Source: Vanilla planifolia
Lineage: Eukaryota > Streptophyta > Magnoliopsida > Asparagales > Orchidaceae
DNA: 64,000 nt
Reading direction: 5' to 3'
Assembly: GCA_023846275.1 (NCBI GenBank)
Contig: CM043875.1
Span: 41,012,633-41,076,632 of the forward strand
Part shown: in pieces, positions 11,801 to 24,874 of the stretch
How the letters are laid out: every line of letters begins with the position of its first letter
Position numbering within the stretch: position 1 is the stretch's first letter
Notes under the pieces: generated by a model
Databases searched by the model: none
What the model saw: the letters and a program-made list of their open reading frames with translations, nothing else
Told to the model about the DNA's origin: nothing
Position numbers and translations under genes: made by a program

Positions 11801-14800
11801 ATGTTCTTCAAATTACTACTACATTAAAAGAAAATCTCTTGAATTTCGGGATTTGCAAACAATGGCACAACTTCATAACTTATTTCAACTTGTTCATAAA
11901 GGGAAAAAAAATGTTAAATCTTTCATGAAGAACTCAAGAACTTGGCAATAAATGCAGAGCTCTGAAAAACAACTGACGATGATAAAGAATGAATGAGACT
12001 AAAATTACTAAATAAATATGATAAAGGGTTACTTTTTATTTTTATAAAGTATTTATTGATTGTTTTTGCATTTCTACTACAACTACCATGCAGAACAATG
12101 CCTATAAAAAGTACCTGTACTTATTTACTTGCATCTAACATTTTTTTAAACAAGCAGCTTTTTCAAAAACAATTTTTCAGTTGACTATGTCAATTGTAAG
12201 AATTGCATCAAACAGACTAAAAAGAATCCTTTGTCCAAAGAAATTCTATAAGCAAATACCACACAAAAAACTAACCATAGTATGGTTTTAAGATGAACAG
12301 AGCTTGTGAAAATTACTGTTCAATCAGAGTAAGCAGGGCAACTTGCTCAACTGTTAGCCTGACTAAGGAATGTATAAGGTCAATCAGTAGTCAATGGCAC
12401 TTGAAACAATCCAGCCAATCAAACTAACAAATGATGCCCGGGTTCAGTCAACAGCGTCTCATCAATGTCAAGCTGGTTTGGGATGCTCAAAATCAACAAA
12501 TGTTGTAATAATTCCATGAGCATAAATCTAAACCTAAAAACAGACTAACAGACAGTTAAAACAAAAACCTCTAAGCATGCACAATATATAATCACCATAA
12601 GGAAATCACTAACAAGAGAGCTGCATTATGCTAGCCCAACAACAAGATGAAACCATAATATATCAAGTTTTGTTAACGTGCTTTCACATGATAATATATT
12701 ACAATGCACAAACATAGTACAGACTCAGCTCTAAACTTAAATGATAACTGATATGCAAATCCAAAAAAATTATCTTCATACCAAAAAGACATTTTTAGTG
12801 GAGCACCTTATGTACAAATGTGGACGTTCCCAAAAGCTGGCAAATATATACTAGAAGTTCCTCCAAATTCATGCGGAAGTGAAGAAGTCCATCTGGAATA
12901 TCAAATGCTCCATTGGTTACAACTAACACAGTATCATCAACCTGTCAGACAATGCATTTGGTTTAAAATGGAAAATAAAGAAAGCCAAACTTTACCACTA
13001 AAATGCAAGTAACCAAGCTTTCATTTTTTGATAACATTCTATAGAGTTACTAGGTTTGTTCAAATAGATTTGCTGAATTTAGCTGTGGAATCCATCTGCA
13101 ACCAGTTGCCATTATAGGGAAATCTACCTATTATCATAATACATCTCCATAGAATGTGACAATTTAGAAAACCTAAACTGAAACCAACTAGTTCAGATAA
13201 TTAAAAAAATTTAAGCAGAAACTCAGAACTTTAAGATTACAATGATAACCTTATGATAACATGGGACAAAATATAATTATCCTAGAGCTGCTACTCCAGT
13301 AGAATGTTCCCAAAGAAAACTTAGAAATAAACAGCATTTCAACATAATGAATTTCTCAAAAGCGTCATTCACGGGAATGTTGACACTTTATCAACAGTAA
13401 CATGCTGACAATGCATATTATCAGTCATAAAAAGGTATGAGGGGATGAGATTCATCAAAATGTAAGGGAGAGTTTGAAACATGTATCCTTAAGCACGGAA
13501 GAATTCAAGGCATGTAACATTGCCCTTGTATGATAAGGAAGTTATTACGTGATTAAAACTCATCAAAATGTCTGTTGTGAGAGTTTGAAGCATGTAAACT
13601 TAAGCCTGGGAGAGTTTGAAGCATTTAAACTTACATTTGCATGGCAAAGAGGCTATTCCACAATTAAAACTAACATTAGAGTAACAATAGAGCAAACTTA
13701 AGCACTGCTACAAGCTCACCATTTTATCACTGAGGCAAAAAAAATGTCGCTAACTTTAGCATGAGCAAGAATTTGCCAAAAATATTATATGTTATTAGCT
13801 CACCAAAGTCAGTCATTGACTGAAGTGCCAATATTACAAATGGTCAAGTATGTGGCTTAGCACATGGCTGAATTCTTAGGATCTTTGAACACATTACGAG
13901 GTGACGGCTTTAGTATACAAAACAATTTGCTAAAAAAAATATTACATGTAACAGGCTCATAAAAGTCATTCTTAGACTAAACTGACAATATTACAAATGA
14001 CTGAATATGTGGTTTAGCAACTAGCTGAATTCTGGAAATCACTGAATACATATGGTCCTATGCAACCAAATCCATAACCTAACAAAGAAAAAAAAATGTA
14101 CATGCATGAGCTACGGAATATCCAGCAAGCAAAGAAAATATTTCAAAGGGGCAGGAAGCCTGGGAAGGGAGAAGCAACAACGGCTAATGTGAAGAGAGTA
14201 AAATAGGTAACAGAATGGGAGAGCAAAACCTGAGCACGCAATAGAATTGCATCCATTAATGTTAAGAAAACAGGAGAAAATACTTCAATTTTGCTACTCC
14301 GATCAGCCTTTACTGAATCCAAACCCAGCAGATAACTTGCTAGGCTACACCTGGAGCACAAAGAATATATGATTCAATGAAACTGAATGGATCATATCAC
14401 TTTGAATCAGTTACTAGATTACCTATAGAAGTCAACTTTATGGACATAATCATACAAGCAGTAGGACCCTTGTTTTATCATAATGCCTAAAGAAATTGTG
14501 CTTTTGATATGTTGTGGATTATGGCTTCAAGATATTAGAACAATGTTGCTTTTCAATAAAATAATTTACCTTTCCCCATTGGAAATTATTCTCGTATTTA
14601 TAAATATAGCTGCTTTGCATACACTTAGTCCCCTATTTATGCCATGTGGATTGACGCTCAAACGTTCATGTATCTCATATTGTCATGTTGTACCACATTA
14701 TGACCTAAGGTGTGACAAAATAGCAATTATAGGAAAGATTAACTGACTGCTATCAACATCAAGCCACTCTTTTTCAAGTTTATCATTAAAAGAAGAAAAA

Positions 14801-17800
14801 TAGATACATAGAGCAAAAACATAGAGCGAAAACTAAACAAGGGCAAATAGCCTCTCTTTTTCAAGTTTATCATTAAAAGATGAAAATAGAAACATAGAGC
14901 AAAAACTAAACAAGGGCAAAAACAGGTAAGAGTAATACAATGCCTACTGCAGCTTCTCCAATCAAAAAGCTTCCTAAAACAAGAACTCAAGCACTCACAC
15001 TCTCATACCCCCAACTTTCTTGACTACCAGTAGCAAAATGCTGAGATAGCAAGGAAACGCAAGAAAGATGTAAATATGAATCTTTAAAATATATTTGGAA
15101 AAAATGCATAAATCACAGCATTAAACTCAGGAAAAAGAACAAGAACTTCAAGAAAAAATAATATTAAAAAAGAATTACAACTTCACACAGCATAGGATTC
15201 TCATAAGTTTTGAAGTGGAGTCTGAAGAGAACAGTGGACTTGTATCAGCAGAAGATCAATTATTACCAGAATGGGAGGGTTGAATCTGAAATTTCCCAAT
15301 CTTCACTCGAAAAGGCAACACAGCTGTCACAGAATATTCATGCAATCACTATGCCTGGTAAAAAACAATAATATAAACATGAAACTTTGAAATGTCTGCC
15401 AAAGAAGTCTAAAAAGATATGAAGGAATTACATTTTAACACCCTATGAACTTTTTCTTTTCAATATTAAAGAATAGTTTGCAGCAATCTATGATACCTCA
15501 AGAGTGCATCTGCAAGCATAAGAGCTTCAGGACTGGCTTCAGCAATCAAAGGTGGAGCCTGATATAAGAAGACCAAAAGTTTAATATCTCCCTCTAAGAA
15601 GCAGAAAGTCCATTTCTAACAGTTTCATGCGACACTCGACGGTGTTATAGCCAGTTTCAAAATAGCATTGTAATTCTCTAGAGGCATGCATACAAAGTCA
15701 TAATCAAAAACAATAAAAGAATATCATTTGACAAAAAGCCAAATATATGCTTACAGCTTGCCCAGTTTCTGACATCAAGCATGCAAGACCACCAACTACT
15801 TTTTCATCTCTTGTATTAAGAGCAGGAAGAAGAAGTACATCTTTCAGATACTGCATCCTACATAGCAATACCTGTGGCAAACCCTTCCAAAACAAATAAT
15901 GGCATCACGTTAGCAAATAACAAGACAAAAAAAAGAATTTAAGCAAAGCAATTGTTAGTAAGGATATAGTAACAAGATGGATTTAATTAGAATTTATCAG
16001 GTTGAGGCATTCAGATTCTCGAGGCCAAATGATACAGTAAAATGTTAGGAATGCCCAATTGGAAAAAAACAATGAGTTGAGACAAGATACTAATTCCAAT
16101 GTTGAGAGGAAGTTGGGACAAACTGCTTATTTAGTTTTAATATCATGTAAATAATGATTGTATAAATTCTAAGATTACTAGCTCCATGTTTTTTATTATG
16201 TTGTTGTGATCATCTAGTACATAATAAATATATATCTTATTCATACATGGCATTTTATTGATCATCTTAGAGGGCATGGTATTGAACACAAGAGCATCTT
16301 TGGCCATTAAATTGTTGGTATTGGTGCGATGTTTCTTAATTTTTTTTGAAACAATTGGTTCGACTTGCTTGGAGTAGCCTTACTATTGGTTTAATATTCT
16401 AAGGATTATGTCTCTATGAAGTTTTAGACTAATTTTATCTTTACTGTCCATGATTTTTAACTCCATTTAAAATCAATCTTGTGCCTTGTGTACAGCTTTC
16501 TTTACTTCTGTAATAAAAACCCCATAAATTAGCCTCGACTCCTCAATTAGTCATATGGATTAAGGTTTATCTTAGGCATTTGGAACTAAGACAATTTTAT
16601 TTAAAAAGATGACTTCCATAAGATAAAAGGTGGAATCAAGTTGAATTCAAGCTAGCTCTAATCAACTCTAACATAGAAAGTCAACTTAATCCCATTCCAA
16701 GTCAAACTTGGACCCAATATTCAAATGGTCAAAAAGAAGCCAAATATGCTTAAAAGGGAGGTCAAACTTTCAACATTTCTAAATGGATGAAAATGTTGAC
16801 CAACAAAACAAGGATAGAATTATATGCTAAACTCCTCATGCCATATATATTCAATTGTATAACTCAAGTCAATCAACCCAAATTGAAGTCAGACTATAAT
16901 TTTGTTTGTCAATCACATTTCAAATAAGCTTTGCAAAAGTTTCTCTAATTCAAACTCCTTTTGAAATAAATACTTGCATCCAAATTCCATTTTCACACAT
17001 AAAACTAATTTTTCCAAAAACTCATCCCTTAAAACCTCTTTTTTAAATTCAAACTATTTAAAACAAAACCTACATTTGTCAATACCAGTTGACATAGTGA
17101 ATTACGATTTGAAAAATTTCAAGTGATTGCTTTGTGGAATTAAAGTTTTGCATTGTTATGACATGCAAATATGTGTGTGTGTGCATGCCTACAATATTTT
17201 ATGCAAATATGAATAAAAGACTAAGTCAAAAATCTTGTTTATCTGCAATAAATAATTTTGAGATCTGCAGTCATATAAAATGCACAAGTATACAAAATAC
17301 TACAGTAAAATTGGTTTTCTTTTCATAACCCAGGTGCAGAAAGTTTTCAAGGCATTGTAAGGTTCCTTTAGGTGTCACAAACATTCGTACAGCATAAGGC
17401 CTATTATAAGGTACATCAACCCATGTGATGTACATCAAAAAAAAATAGTAGACAAAACAATAATAGAAACCCAATAACTCCAAACAACAAAAGAAACTCT
17501 TTGTAACTAGAATTGCAGAACCTCAAGGCATTTCAAAATATCAAACACCACTCACCATGGCCCAAACCTCAAAACTTGCCAAATTAACCTAAGAGCTTAA
17601 CAAATTCATAATACACTAGGCATAAATTGGAGGTATAATTTTCTTTCCAAGACCTTTGGCAAAGATTTAAACGATGGCATAATCATAAGAAATTACACAT
17701 ATTTTGGTTCCATCCTATGTCACCATGTCAAACAAAATCCAATTAAAAATCTCTGAAGCCTATGACACCCTTTAAACATAACCTAATTCCTAAATCTAGA

Positions 17801-20800
17801 TAAAATCATTGCTAACAGCATAATCATTTTCATTTGCATATATTTTGGTCAAAAAATCTTTGATCCTATCTTATGTCATCAAATCTGTCAAAACTAATCC
17901 AACAAACCAGCTCTCAAACTCCATCACACTTTTTCTAAGTATGCTAATCTCTAAAATAGGATACAAGCATTCCTCTACAAAAAAAATCTTTTCAAAAGCC
18001 CAATAATCACCTATTAAAAGTAATTTTCTTCATGGAGTAATCCATAGGTTAAGCAACTCATCTAAAGATAAATTGACAAAGTGCTGAATAACTTGTACAA
18101 AAAATGATTCTACACGAATAGTTATGATCCCTTTCATATTTCAAGTAAAGTTCCTATAAAATTATTACGTTGATTATCTTTAAGAAAAAATTTAAGTTGT
18201 AATTAAATAAATTATACAAAATTTTCTATTCTAGAGTACATAAAGAGCTAAACATGAAACAAGTAAGATTCCCTCTAAGTTGACAACTTTAGCATTGATT
18301 CATTCAAAAGTTGTTATGATGGTCAGCATTATACAAACTACATGAAATCAACTTCATTCATCATTTACAATTGCACCTTTAAAATGAGTGCTACATCAAA
18401 TGTTAACCAAAGTTCATACAAGTCATTCTTTCACATCTTCTATTCATTCTTTCATTTGCATTTTTTACACATTTTGTTTGGCCATCAAACAGATGCATCA
18501 CGCTTCAATAAGAAATCTCAAAAAAAATTTGTTATCAAGTGAGGAATACAACATCAACCAACTAACTTATCTTTCCATTAATCACATATAAGCCCCTAAA
18601 TTTGTGTAATCTTATATGTGTGTCCCTCTATTTTCAAAAATAGACATAGATCCAAATATTTCAATTTGTTATCGATAGATCCATATACTAGCAAACCCTT
18701 TTATAATTGGTGATTCTCTAAGGTCTAGATATAATAAACCATTTTGCAAAAGCATATTCAATGAAATATTCCTAAACTACCATGCTTTTCAAAAACATTT
18801 GACTTACAACATAGTGCATTTGTTTCCTGAAAAAAGGTAAATCGCTGATGGTGGCAATTAGACAATGCAATACATCCTATGCGTCTTCAATAGGAATTCA
18901 CTTATACACCAACCAAATAAGTATTTTATTAATAAATTATTCTTAAACACAACCATTATTCTTAATCACAACCATTATTCTATGTCTAGCTTCAAGCCCT
19001 GCCTCACCCTTTTCCTTTGCCAAGTATTTTAGCAAACTTGATATTTTTGTAATCCTTTTTAAATTGTGGAACATTCCACTTACTATCAGCTTCTAATTCT
19101 ATTTTAGCTGGTCCTTGGTAGAGACCTTAGGCTACATCTGCACTATAGAAATTTGATGAAAAGACAACATGTGACGATAGAAATTTAATGAAAAGCCTAA
19201 ATGTGCAACTTCGTTGCTATGCCATGTCTCAAGTGCAAGTGTTTCATCAATTAACAAGCAGACATATTTTCACTTCAATAAATATGATTGTTTTTGTTAT
19301 TGTAGGTGTACGGGAAAGATTTCCAAGTTGGCTGACAACTCAAACCGACTATTTTATTGCTTACAAGAGAGAAAGTAATCATTTTTTTGCTTGCTACAAT
19401 CCGTAAAATGGAGAAAACACAGTGATGACATTTCACCTCCAACTCCTATTAGCATTGGGTCTAGTTTTGAGCAAAAGCTTATTGTGATGAAAAAGAAGCT
19501 AGTGTTGATAGAAGAATTGAACAGTCATCTGAAAACTCAATTATAGAGGACAAATTTCTTATGTGTCTTGTGTTTTTTATTGATGTTGTGTATGATTTGA
19601 TTATGCATATATATCTGATCATCAAATTGGAACATGTAAATATGAAGTCAATGAACAGAAAAATTTGTAGCATTTTTGCTGCTGTTACTCGTGTTCATGT
19701 ATGCCCATTGGTTTTAGAGGTGCCTAAGTCTGATCAACAAGTGACATTTTGTTTTGTTGCTAGCACTTCATGTTTGCAAAGCTTGATGACTTGTTAAATT
19801 CTGTAGTCATTTACCTCATAATTTGAATGCCCACGGTATTGAATATGCCACACATATAAACTAGTTGGTCCAGCAGTGGCACATGTGCAGCAATTCGGAA
19901 AGTGCATATCAGAACAAATGCATCAACTGCATAACCACTTATTGGAGGCACAATTATGTAGTCAGAAACAAGAAACCTTTATGGATCAAAGGGCATGCAT
20001 TTTCTTTGTGGTGTTAAAGCACCAACCCATGGTTCGTCATCAAGACTCGTTCGTTTGACTATGGTCCGCCATGTAATCACTTCAATTACAGGTGATAATT
20101 ATAGACAAAAAACAAAAGTCACATGAAATTCGCCCAATGATTGAATTGAGTTAAACATTTTCAAACTGCATCGCAAGTCTTGGAGGAATTGAAGTGAATG
20201 TCAACTAGACTATAAGTTCAAATGGATTCACATGAAAATAATTCAAGCAAATTCCAAATGTTCTTAAGGAATTTCTATGACCAAATAAGCTTGTAAAAAT
20301 AGGTAAGGCAAAGTGATCACAAATCAATGCTTCATTAATTTGAAAGAGGTAGAAGGTTTGAAATTGGAAGCTGCTTTTTTTAGCAAAAGTGAGCAACTTA
20401 CTACAAATATGACATAGAAGAACCATGGTAAGAATGCCGGAAAAAGCCTAATATCAAGCCCAATTCAATCATTTTGAGTGAGCTTGAGCTCACAGCGTGC
20501 TTGAGCCAACTCATTTCAATTTGAACATAATTAGAGCTCAAATTGAGTTAAGAGATTTCGAGTTTGAACTTCCCATGGCTCACACAACCTCTACCCAATA
20601 GTCAGTCCAAGCTTTTAGTCATGAAGAAGAGCACGAAACTCTATATTGATAAGGTTTTTAGAATCTGAAACTAGTTTTAGGACAACTGACAAGGCTTTCC
20701 GACAAAAATCTCAGTGAAAATACCTGGAACAAGACTAATGTAATGCATTGCTCTTATAGTGTATGAATTGCAACACAAGAACATGAAAACCCATTCACCA

Positions 20801-23800
20801 TCCAAGCTCCACAATCTCAAGAAGCATGCACAGATCTTCAACAAAGCTTGTTCCATTGTCATTAACTTGGTAGTCATTTTTACCAACTTAATAAACCATC
20901 AAAGCTCAACAACTTTAGAGTTTGTTTTCGAATGAATTTTTCCAACCATAAGTCATTTCCATTTTGGGTTATTCTCGTTGAGCACGCCTTGACCTCCTAA
21001 TCACATGATGTCCTTAGTAGTGACCTCGCGTTCTCCTCTTCTTAAAAGTTAATCCATTGGCCAGAGTTGCACATCAACCCTTTTGGTGTTAAAAGTTATT
21101 GTTTACTTCACATGGTTCACATCTTCTACACCAAAGATATCCATGCCATCTTTATCAACTTTGTGATCAAAATCACCAACAAGATCCACAACTTCAATAA
21201 ACTCATATCCACACCCACTTGGACCCTCTGCGCTAAAGAATTACAATCCATATCATTATCATCATCTATACAAAGGTCTAACCAAATCCTCTTGGGATTC
21301 ATCTAAAGTATGATTGTTCCCATAAATTTCCTTACCAACATCACCATCTATAGTTTCCTCCATGCACTCAACTAAATACACAAATGGTCAATAAATTCAA
21401 CATATGTAGCATCAAATATATCAAGAATGCTCATCACTTTATATTTGAACATCACTTATAGATTCATTCTGAAAAAAAAGAAGCCCAATAGTCGATGGAT
21501 TTTAACCAAGGATTTGCCTCCTTTGTTACAATAAAAGGAAGATTTTCAACATCAAATCTCTCTCATAAATTAGGATTGACGCAACAAAACAAGCACACAA
21601 TCAATGAACTCTAAAGGTATACAAGTTTCATTTGGTCATTGCAAATACTCACATCAACATAGACCAAAAAAGTCAACATGGTAAATGACACAGCGAGAAC
21701 ATGATGGGAATACCTTAATTGCACCATAAAAAAGTGAGGACACGATGAGAAACGAACAGAACTAGCGATTGAAAACACAATATGTCACAACTAGAACTGC
21801 ATAGACCAAAAAACTACATGATCCAAACCAAAAACAACATTGTTGAACACCTTCATTTGAAACGAGGAACAATAGCAAGCATTGACATGAAAGTAACTTC
21901 ACAGGCACAGAAACCATAGGTTTCCGATTTCTAAAATATGTTATGTTGAAGTAAAATGGGATTCGAAGGGGAGCAAGAGCATATTTAACAGCTCACCATC
22001 TCATAAATACAATTATAACAATAGAACCTAAACAAGATTGGATATTGGGAATAATTTGCATTATTTACAAAGTAGATGAACTCGTCTATAAAATTGCTCA
22101 AGCATGAGTGATCTATATCCAATTAATCATTTTTTAGGCTCAAATGAACCAGATCAACTTAACTTATTAAAGGAGAATTCCCTACATAGAAAGCCAGCTA
22201 ATCTTGGCAATAAAACAAGTTGTATCAGCTCAAAGGCATTTTAAAATATGAATTCTCGGTTAACTTGCAAAAAAAAACTTCGATGATAGAATGGAATCAA
22301 TTGCACGTTACATTCTCAAAACAAATTAAGTTCTCTAAAAGAAAACAAAATGTCTTCTAAGATCAAACCATAATAGAGAAAGTGAACCATACTATAAATG
22401 CATGTGATCAAACTTGACTTCAACAAATTGTCAACATAAACCATTTTAATGATTTCATTTATGTTTGAGTTGATATTGGAACATAACTTTTTTATCTATT
22501 GCATGGAAAATCATCAAATAAGTTGCAGGAAAAAAAGGAAAGCATAGAAATATAAATTTAGCTAATAACTTGCCACTAAAACAGATAATTATTTCTGATA
22601 ACTTAAAAGCAGAAACTTTGTTTATGTAACAATTTGTACATGATAAAGAATAAGAACACCTACCTCATACCTACAAACAAGCTCAATAAGAACTTCAATG
22701 GAGACATCAAATAAGGCTGGAACCTTTTACATGGGAAAAAAAAATTAATAAAGTAATGACAACATGAGGGTTTTGGTTAAGAATAAGAACATTAAAATTG
22801 AGCTCTTCATACTTGTAAAGAATTGAAGACAAAGTTAAGAAGTGGGTGAGACGGCAAGGACAAGGGTGGAATCTCAGAGAAACACCCAACACGAGCCTGA
22901 GATTAATAAACAATTCATAATAAAGCAAGTGAAGCAAAACAATCTAAAAAAACTTTACTTGCACTAACAGGCTAAAAATTCAAGAAAAATTTGTTAGAAA
23001 CAGTAATTTCACAATCGCCATATAATGACATAACAATATCAAAGAATCATTACAAAAATTAGAATGCAATGAGTATCCCAAAAGAATACTCCACTACTTG
23101 GTCCCTTACACAAGCAGAAAGTTAACAATTTAGAGACAATTTAAGAACAAGAATAGTACACAAAACAGTAAGAAAATCTATAGTAGATCACAAAAACCTG
23201 TTTCCTAGAGTTAGAGCATAGGGTAAAAGAGCTATTCAAGATATCTGACTAGGAAAAATACATAGAACTTGCAGCAATTATATTTAGCATCATCACAACA
23301 GTGATCATCTTATGATTCTTATTTTTCAATTCATTCTTGTTAACAATAGATTGGGTGTTCAATCAAGTTTATAACATGTTATTCACGAAAATTCTAAGCA
23401 TGTTAGCTCCAATCTAACCCTTCACCTTTGGGTTCCTTCTAATTTGTTAGTAAATTCTATATATAAAGCAATGTCTAGGTGCCTACAATGTGTTTCAATC
23501 ACAAACAAAAAGTGTTTTACATGTTATCTAATTTATTCCATTATTTTATACACATAAAAAATTGAACTCGTGCACCAATAAAAATAGTATCCTATATCTT
23601 TAGAAGCAAAATTAGATTGATAACAAACAATAGCCATTCTAAAATGTTACAATTGTGGTTCAAGGTCATTCCTGAGTTTGTCATTCATGGTTCTATCATA
23701 TGCATATATTGTATATATTTAATTTCTGAAAACATTTCATGTAGCAGTTTGAGACTTTTTAGGGCTTAGCAGTCCAATTGCCATATCCCAGTGTTAAAAT

Positions 23801-24874
23801 TGTTCAATTGGGACCATTGCGACGAACAAACTGAGCTAAACTATCCATCATGAGCAAATAAGGAAAATAGAATCTGGAAAATCAAAAAACCTTTAAACCA
23901 CTCTTACCCAACTTAATAAGCATCTTAATATCTTCTTATTCTTCTCATGAAGCTGAATACTATTCTCAAGCTTCTGTTCAGACTGAAGCTGAAGAAAATC
24001 AAGCACCATTGGAGTGTGTGACAAAAGCTGTATCAATTTGAAAACAGCGTGAGGAACATCAAACAAGTTCATTCATGTAGCTCAAGATGCGTGAAAAAAC
24101 TTTCCAAAAGAAAAACACCTCTCGAGTGAATTGAGATCTGTTCGCTGCATTAATGTTCCGGTCTCCACTCTGATCTTCCACAACCTCTTCTGGGAGAACG
24201 GTCAGCATCTCTAGCACAGCAACATTGCCATTTTCCAGTCTCTGCAGATTGCTCAGGCTTGAAAAGAATTGCTCAATAGGCAACTTGCGGTCCACCGCAC
24301 GAAGCACGAGGGCAGACAGGGCAAGGCATATCTGTGTTAACAGCTGCAGCCATGCCGAAAAAGGGAAACATTGAAACATCAGAGAAGACTACCACGTTAA
24401 TGCCACGTTATGTAAGATGAATGAACGAAATTGTGAACATGATTGATTATCTACGTCGACCTGTTTAAGTACCTGTGGTGGGCCCAAGCTGAACCTTTGC
24501 ACGGCAATGAGAAGGGCATTGAGCAAGGCGTCCTTGGCATCGAGCTTGAGACTATAGCCTTCATTCTGGATCTGATCATTGCAATAAGAAGAAACACTAA
24601 ACAATAGGGAACTGACAACACTGATAGAGGAAAAGTTGTTTGGACGAGGAGTTACCTTTCGACGGAGGATTTGTGCGGCGAAAAACTCAACCTCGAAGTC
24701 CGATGGTAGGACAAAGTCCCCTGTGGAAGTGAGGAGCGCAGTGGCCACCTCCCACGCCGCTTCGGTCTGTTGGAACTGAACAAGCCACTGGTTCGCCGCG
24801 ACGCGATTGCAGGACTGGACGTCGTGGTTTAAAACGTGAACGGCTTCTGCAACCCTGATCTGAAGATCAAGCAT
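8845..24874 (-). CDS. Importin-13/transportin-3-like nuclear transport receptor, 5' half (12 exons)
   Basis: Karyopherin of the importin-beta superfamily, which carries cargo through nuclear pores under Ran control; the cargo is unknown. ATG at 24,874. Exons: 24,874-24,656; 24,571-24,473; 24,343-24,119; 24,027-23,908; 22,896-22,813; 22,723-22,664; 15,883-15,755; 15,558-15,497; 15,323-15,267; 14,350-14,230; 12,941-12,807; 8,925-8,845. All join in phase through GT-AG introns to 464 codons. The N-terminus (residues 1-106) resembles the Ran-binding importin-beta N domain: AANQWLVQFQQT, then FFAAQILRRK. Helical repeats follow, with signature pieces GPPQLLTQICLALSAL, ARVGCFSEIPP, GLPQVLLCRMQYLKDVLLLP, SEDWEISDSTLPFWCSLASY, HFRMNLEELL and PWVNVEIRMFAL. 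Family members have roughly 950-1,000 residues, so the second half is missing here. It continues left of 8,845, probably outside the window. Introns 6 and 11 are very long (6.8 and 3.9 kb). The start codon lies inside a 350-bp tandem duplication. Family assignment is strong; the MOS14-type versus importin-13-type identity is inferred. Confidence 0.88.
8926..12806 (-). other. Intron 11 of the importin-like gene (3.9 kb)
   Basis: This AT-rich intron separates the exon ending in STFVHK from the exon starting LLVDRW. No further coding exon, RNA gene or clear mobile-element domain was recognised. Its length suggests old insertions, for example around 9,690-10,060 and 12,300-12,520, where the base composition is less AT-rich, but no terminal repeats could be matched by eye. 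Confidence 0.5.
13450..13645. repeat. Imperfect tandem repeat in intron 10 of the importin-like gene
   Basis: A motif of the form 'catcaaaatgt...gagagtttgaa(a/g)catgta...cttaagc' occurs at about 13,454 and again at about 13,562. A third, partial copy of the 'gagagtttgaagcat' part starts near 13,610. The spacing is about 108 bp and then about 35-50 bp. The copies have diverged by scattered substitutions. Confidence 0.6.
13775..14060. repeat. Diverged direct repeat of about 150 bp in intron 10
   Basis: Two similar blocks lie head to tail. Each has, in order, 'aatattatatgt/aatattacatgt', 'gctca(cca/taa)aagtca', 'caatattacaaatg', 'tatgtggtttagca' and 'gctgaattct'. The first starts near 13,780 and the second near 13,935, an offset of about 153 bp. 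The block may be an old duplicated insertion. No coding content was seen. Confidence 0.6.
14767..14935. repeat. Two-copy 87-bp tandem repeat in intron 9 of the importin-like gene
   Basis: The block starting 'ctctttttcaagtttatcat' at about 14,767 recurs 87 bp later at about 14,854. Both copies end in 'actaaacaagggcaaa'. The second copy is slightly shorter. The similarity is high, so this is a fairly recent local duplication. Confidence 0.8.
15884..22663 (-). other. Intron 6 of the importin-like gene (6.8 kb)
   Basis: This long AT-rich intron lies between the exon ending IELVCRYE and the exon starting GLPQVLLCR, which are adjacent in homologous proteins. Short open frames at 19,188-19,797 and 19,876-20,058 on the plus strand look like relics of an insertion, but no domain could be named. 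Nothing else coding was seen. Confidence 0.5.

Noticed and set aside
12300-12520. Less AT-rich block with a minus-strand open stretch, considered as a missing importin exon
   Set aside because: The translation does not match the expected family segment, and exon 12 was found at 8,845-8,925 with correct phase.
12818-13012. Plus-strand 64-codon frame
   Set aside because: It is antisense to importin exon 11, which joins in phase with its neighbours and matches the family.
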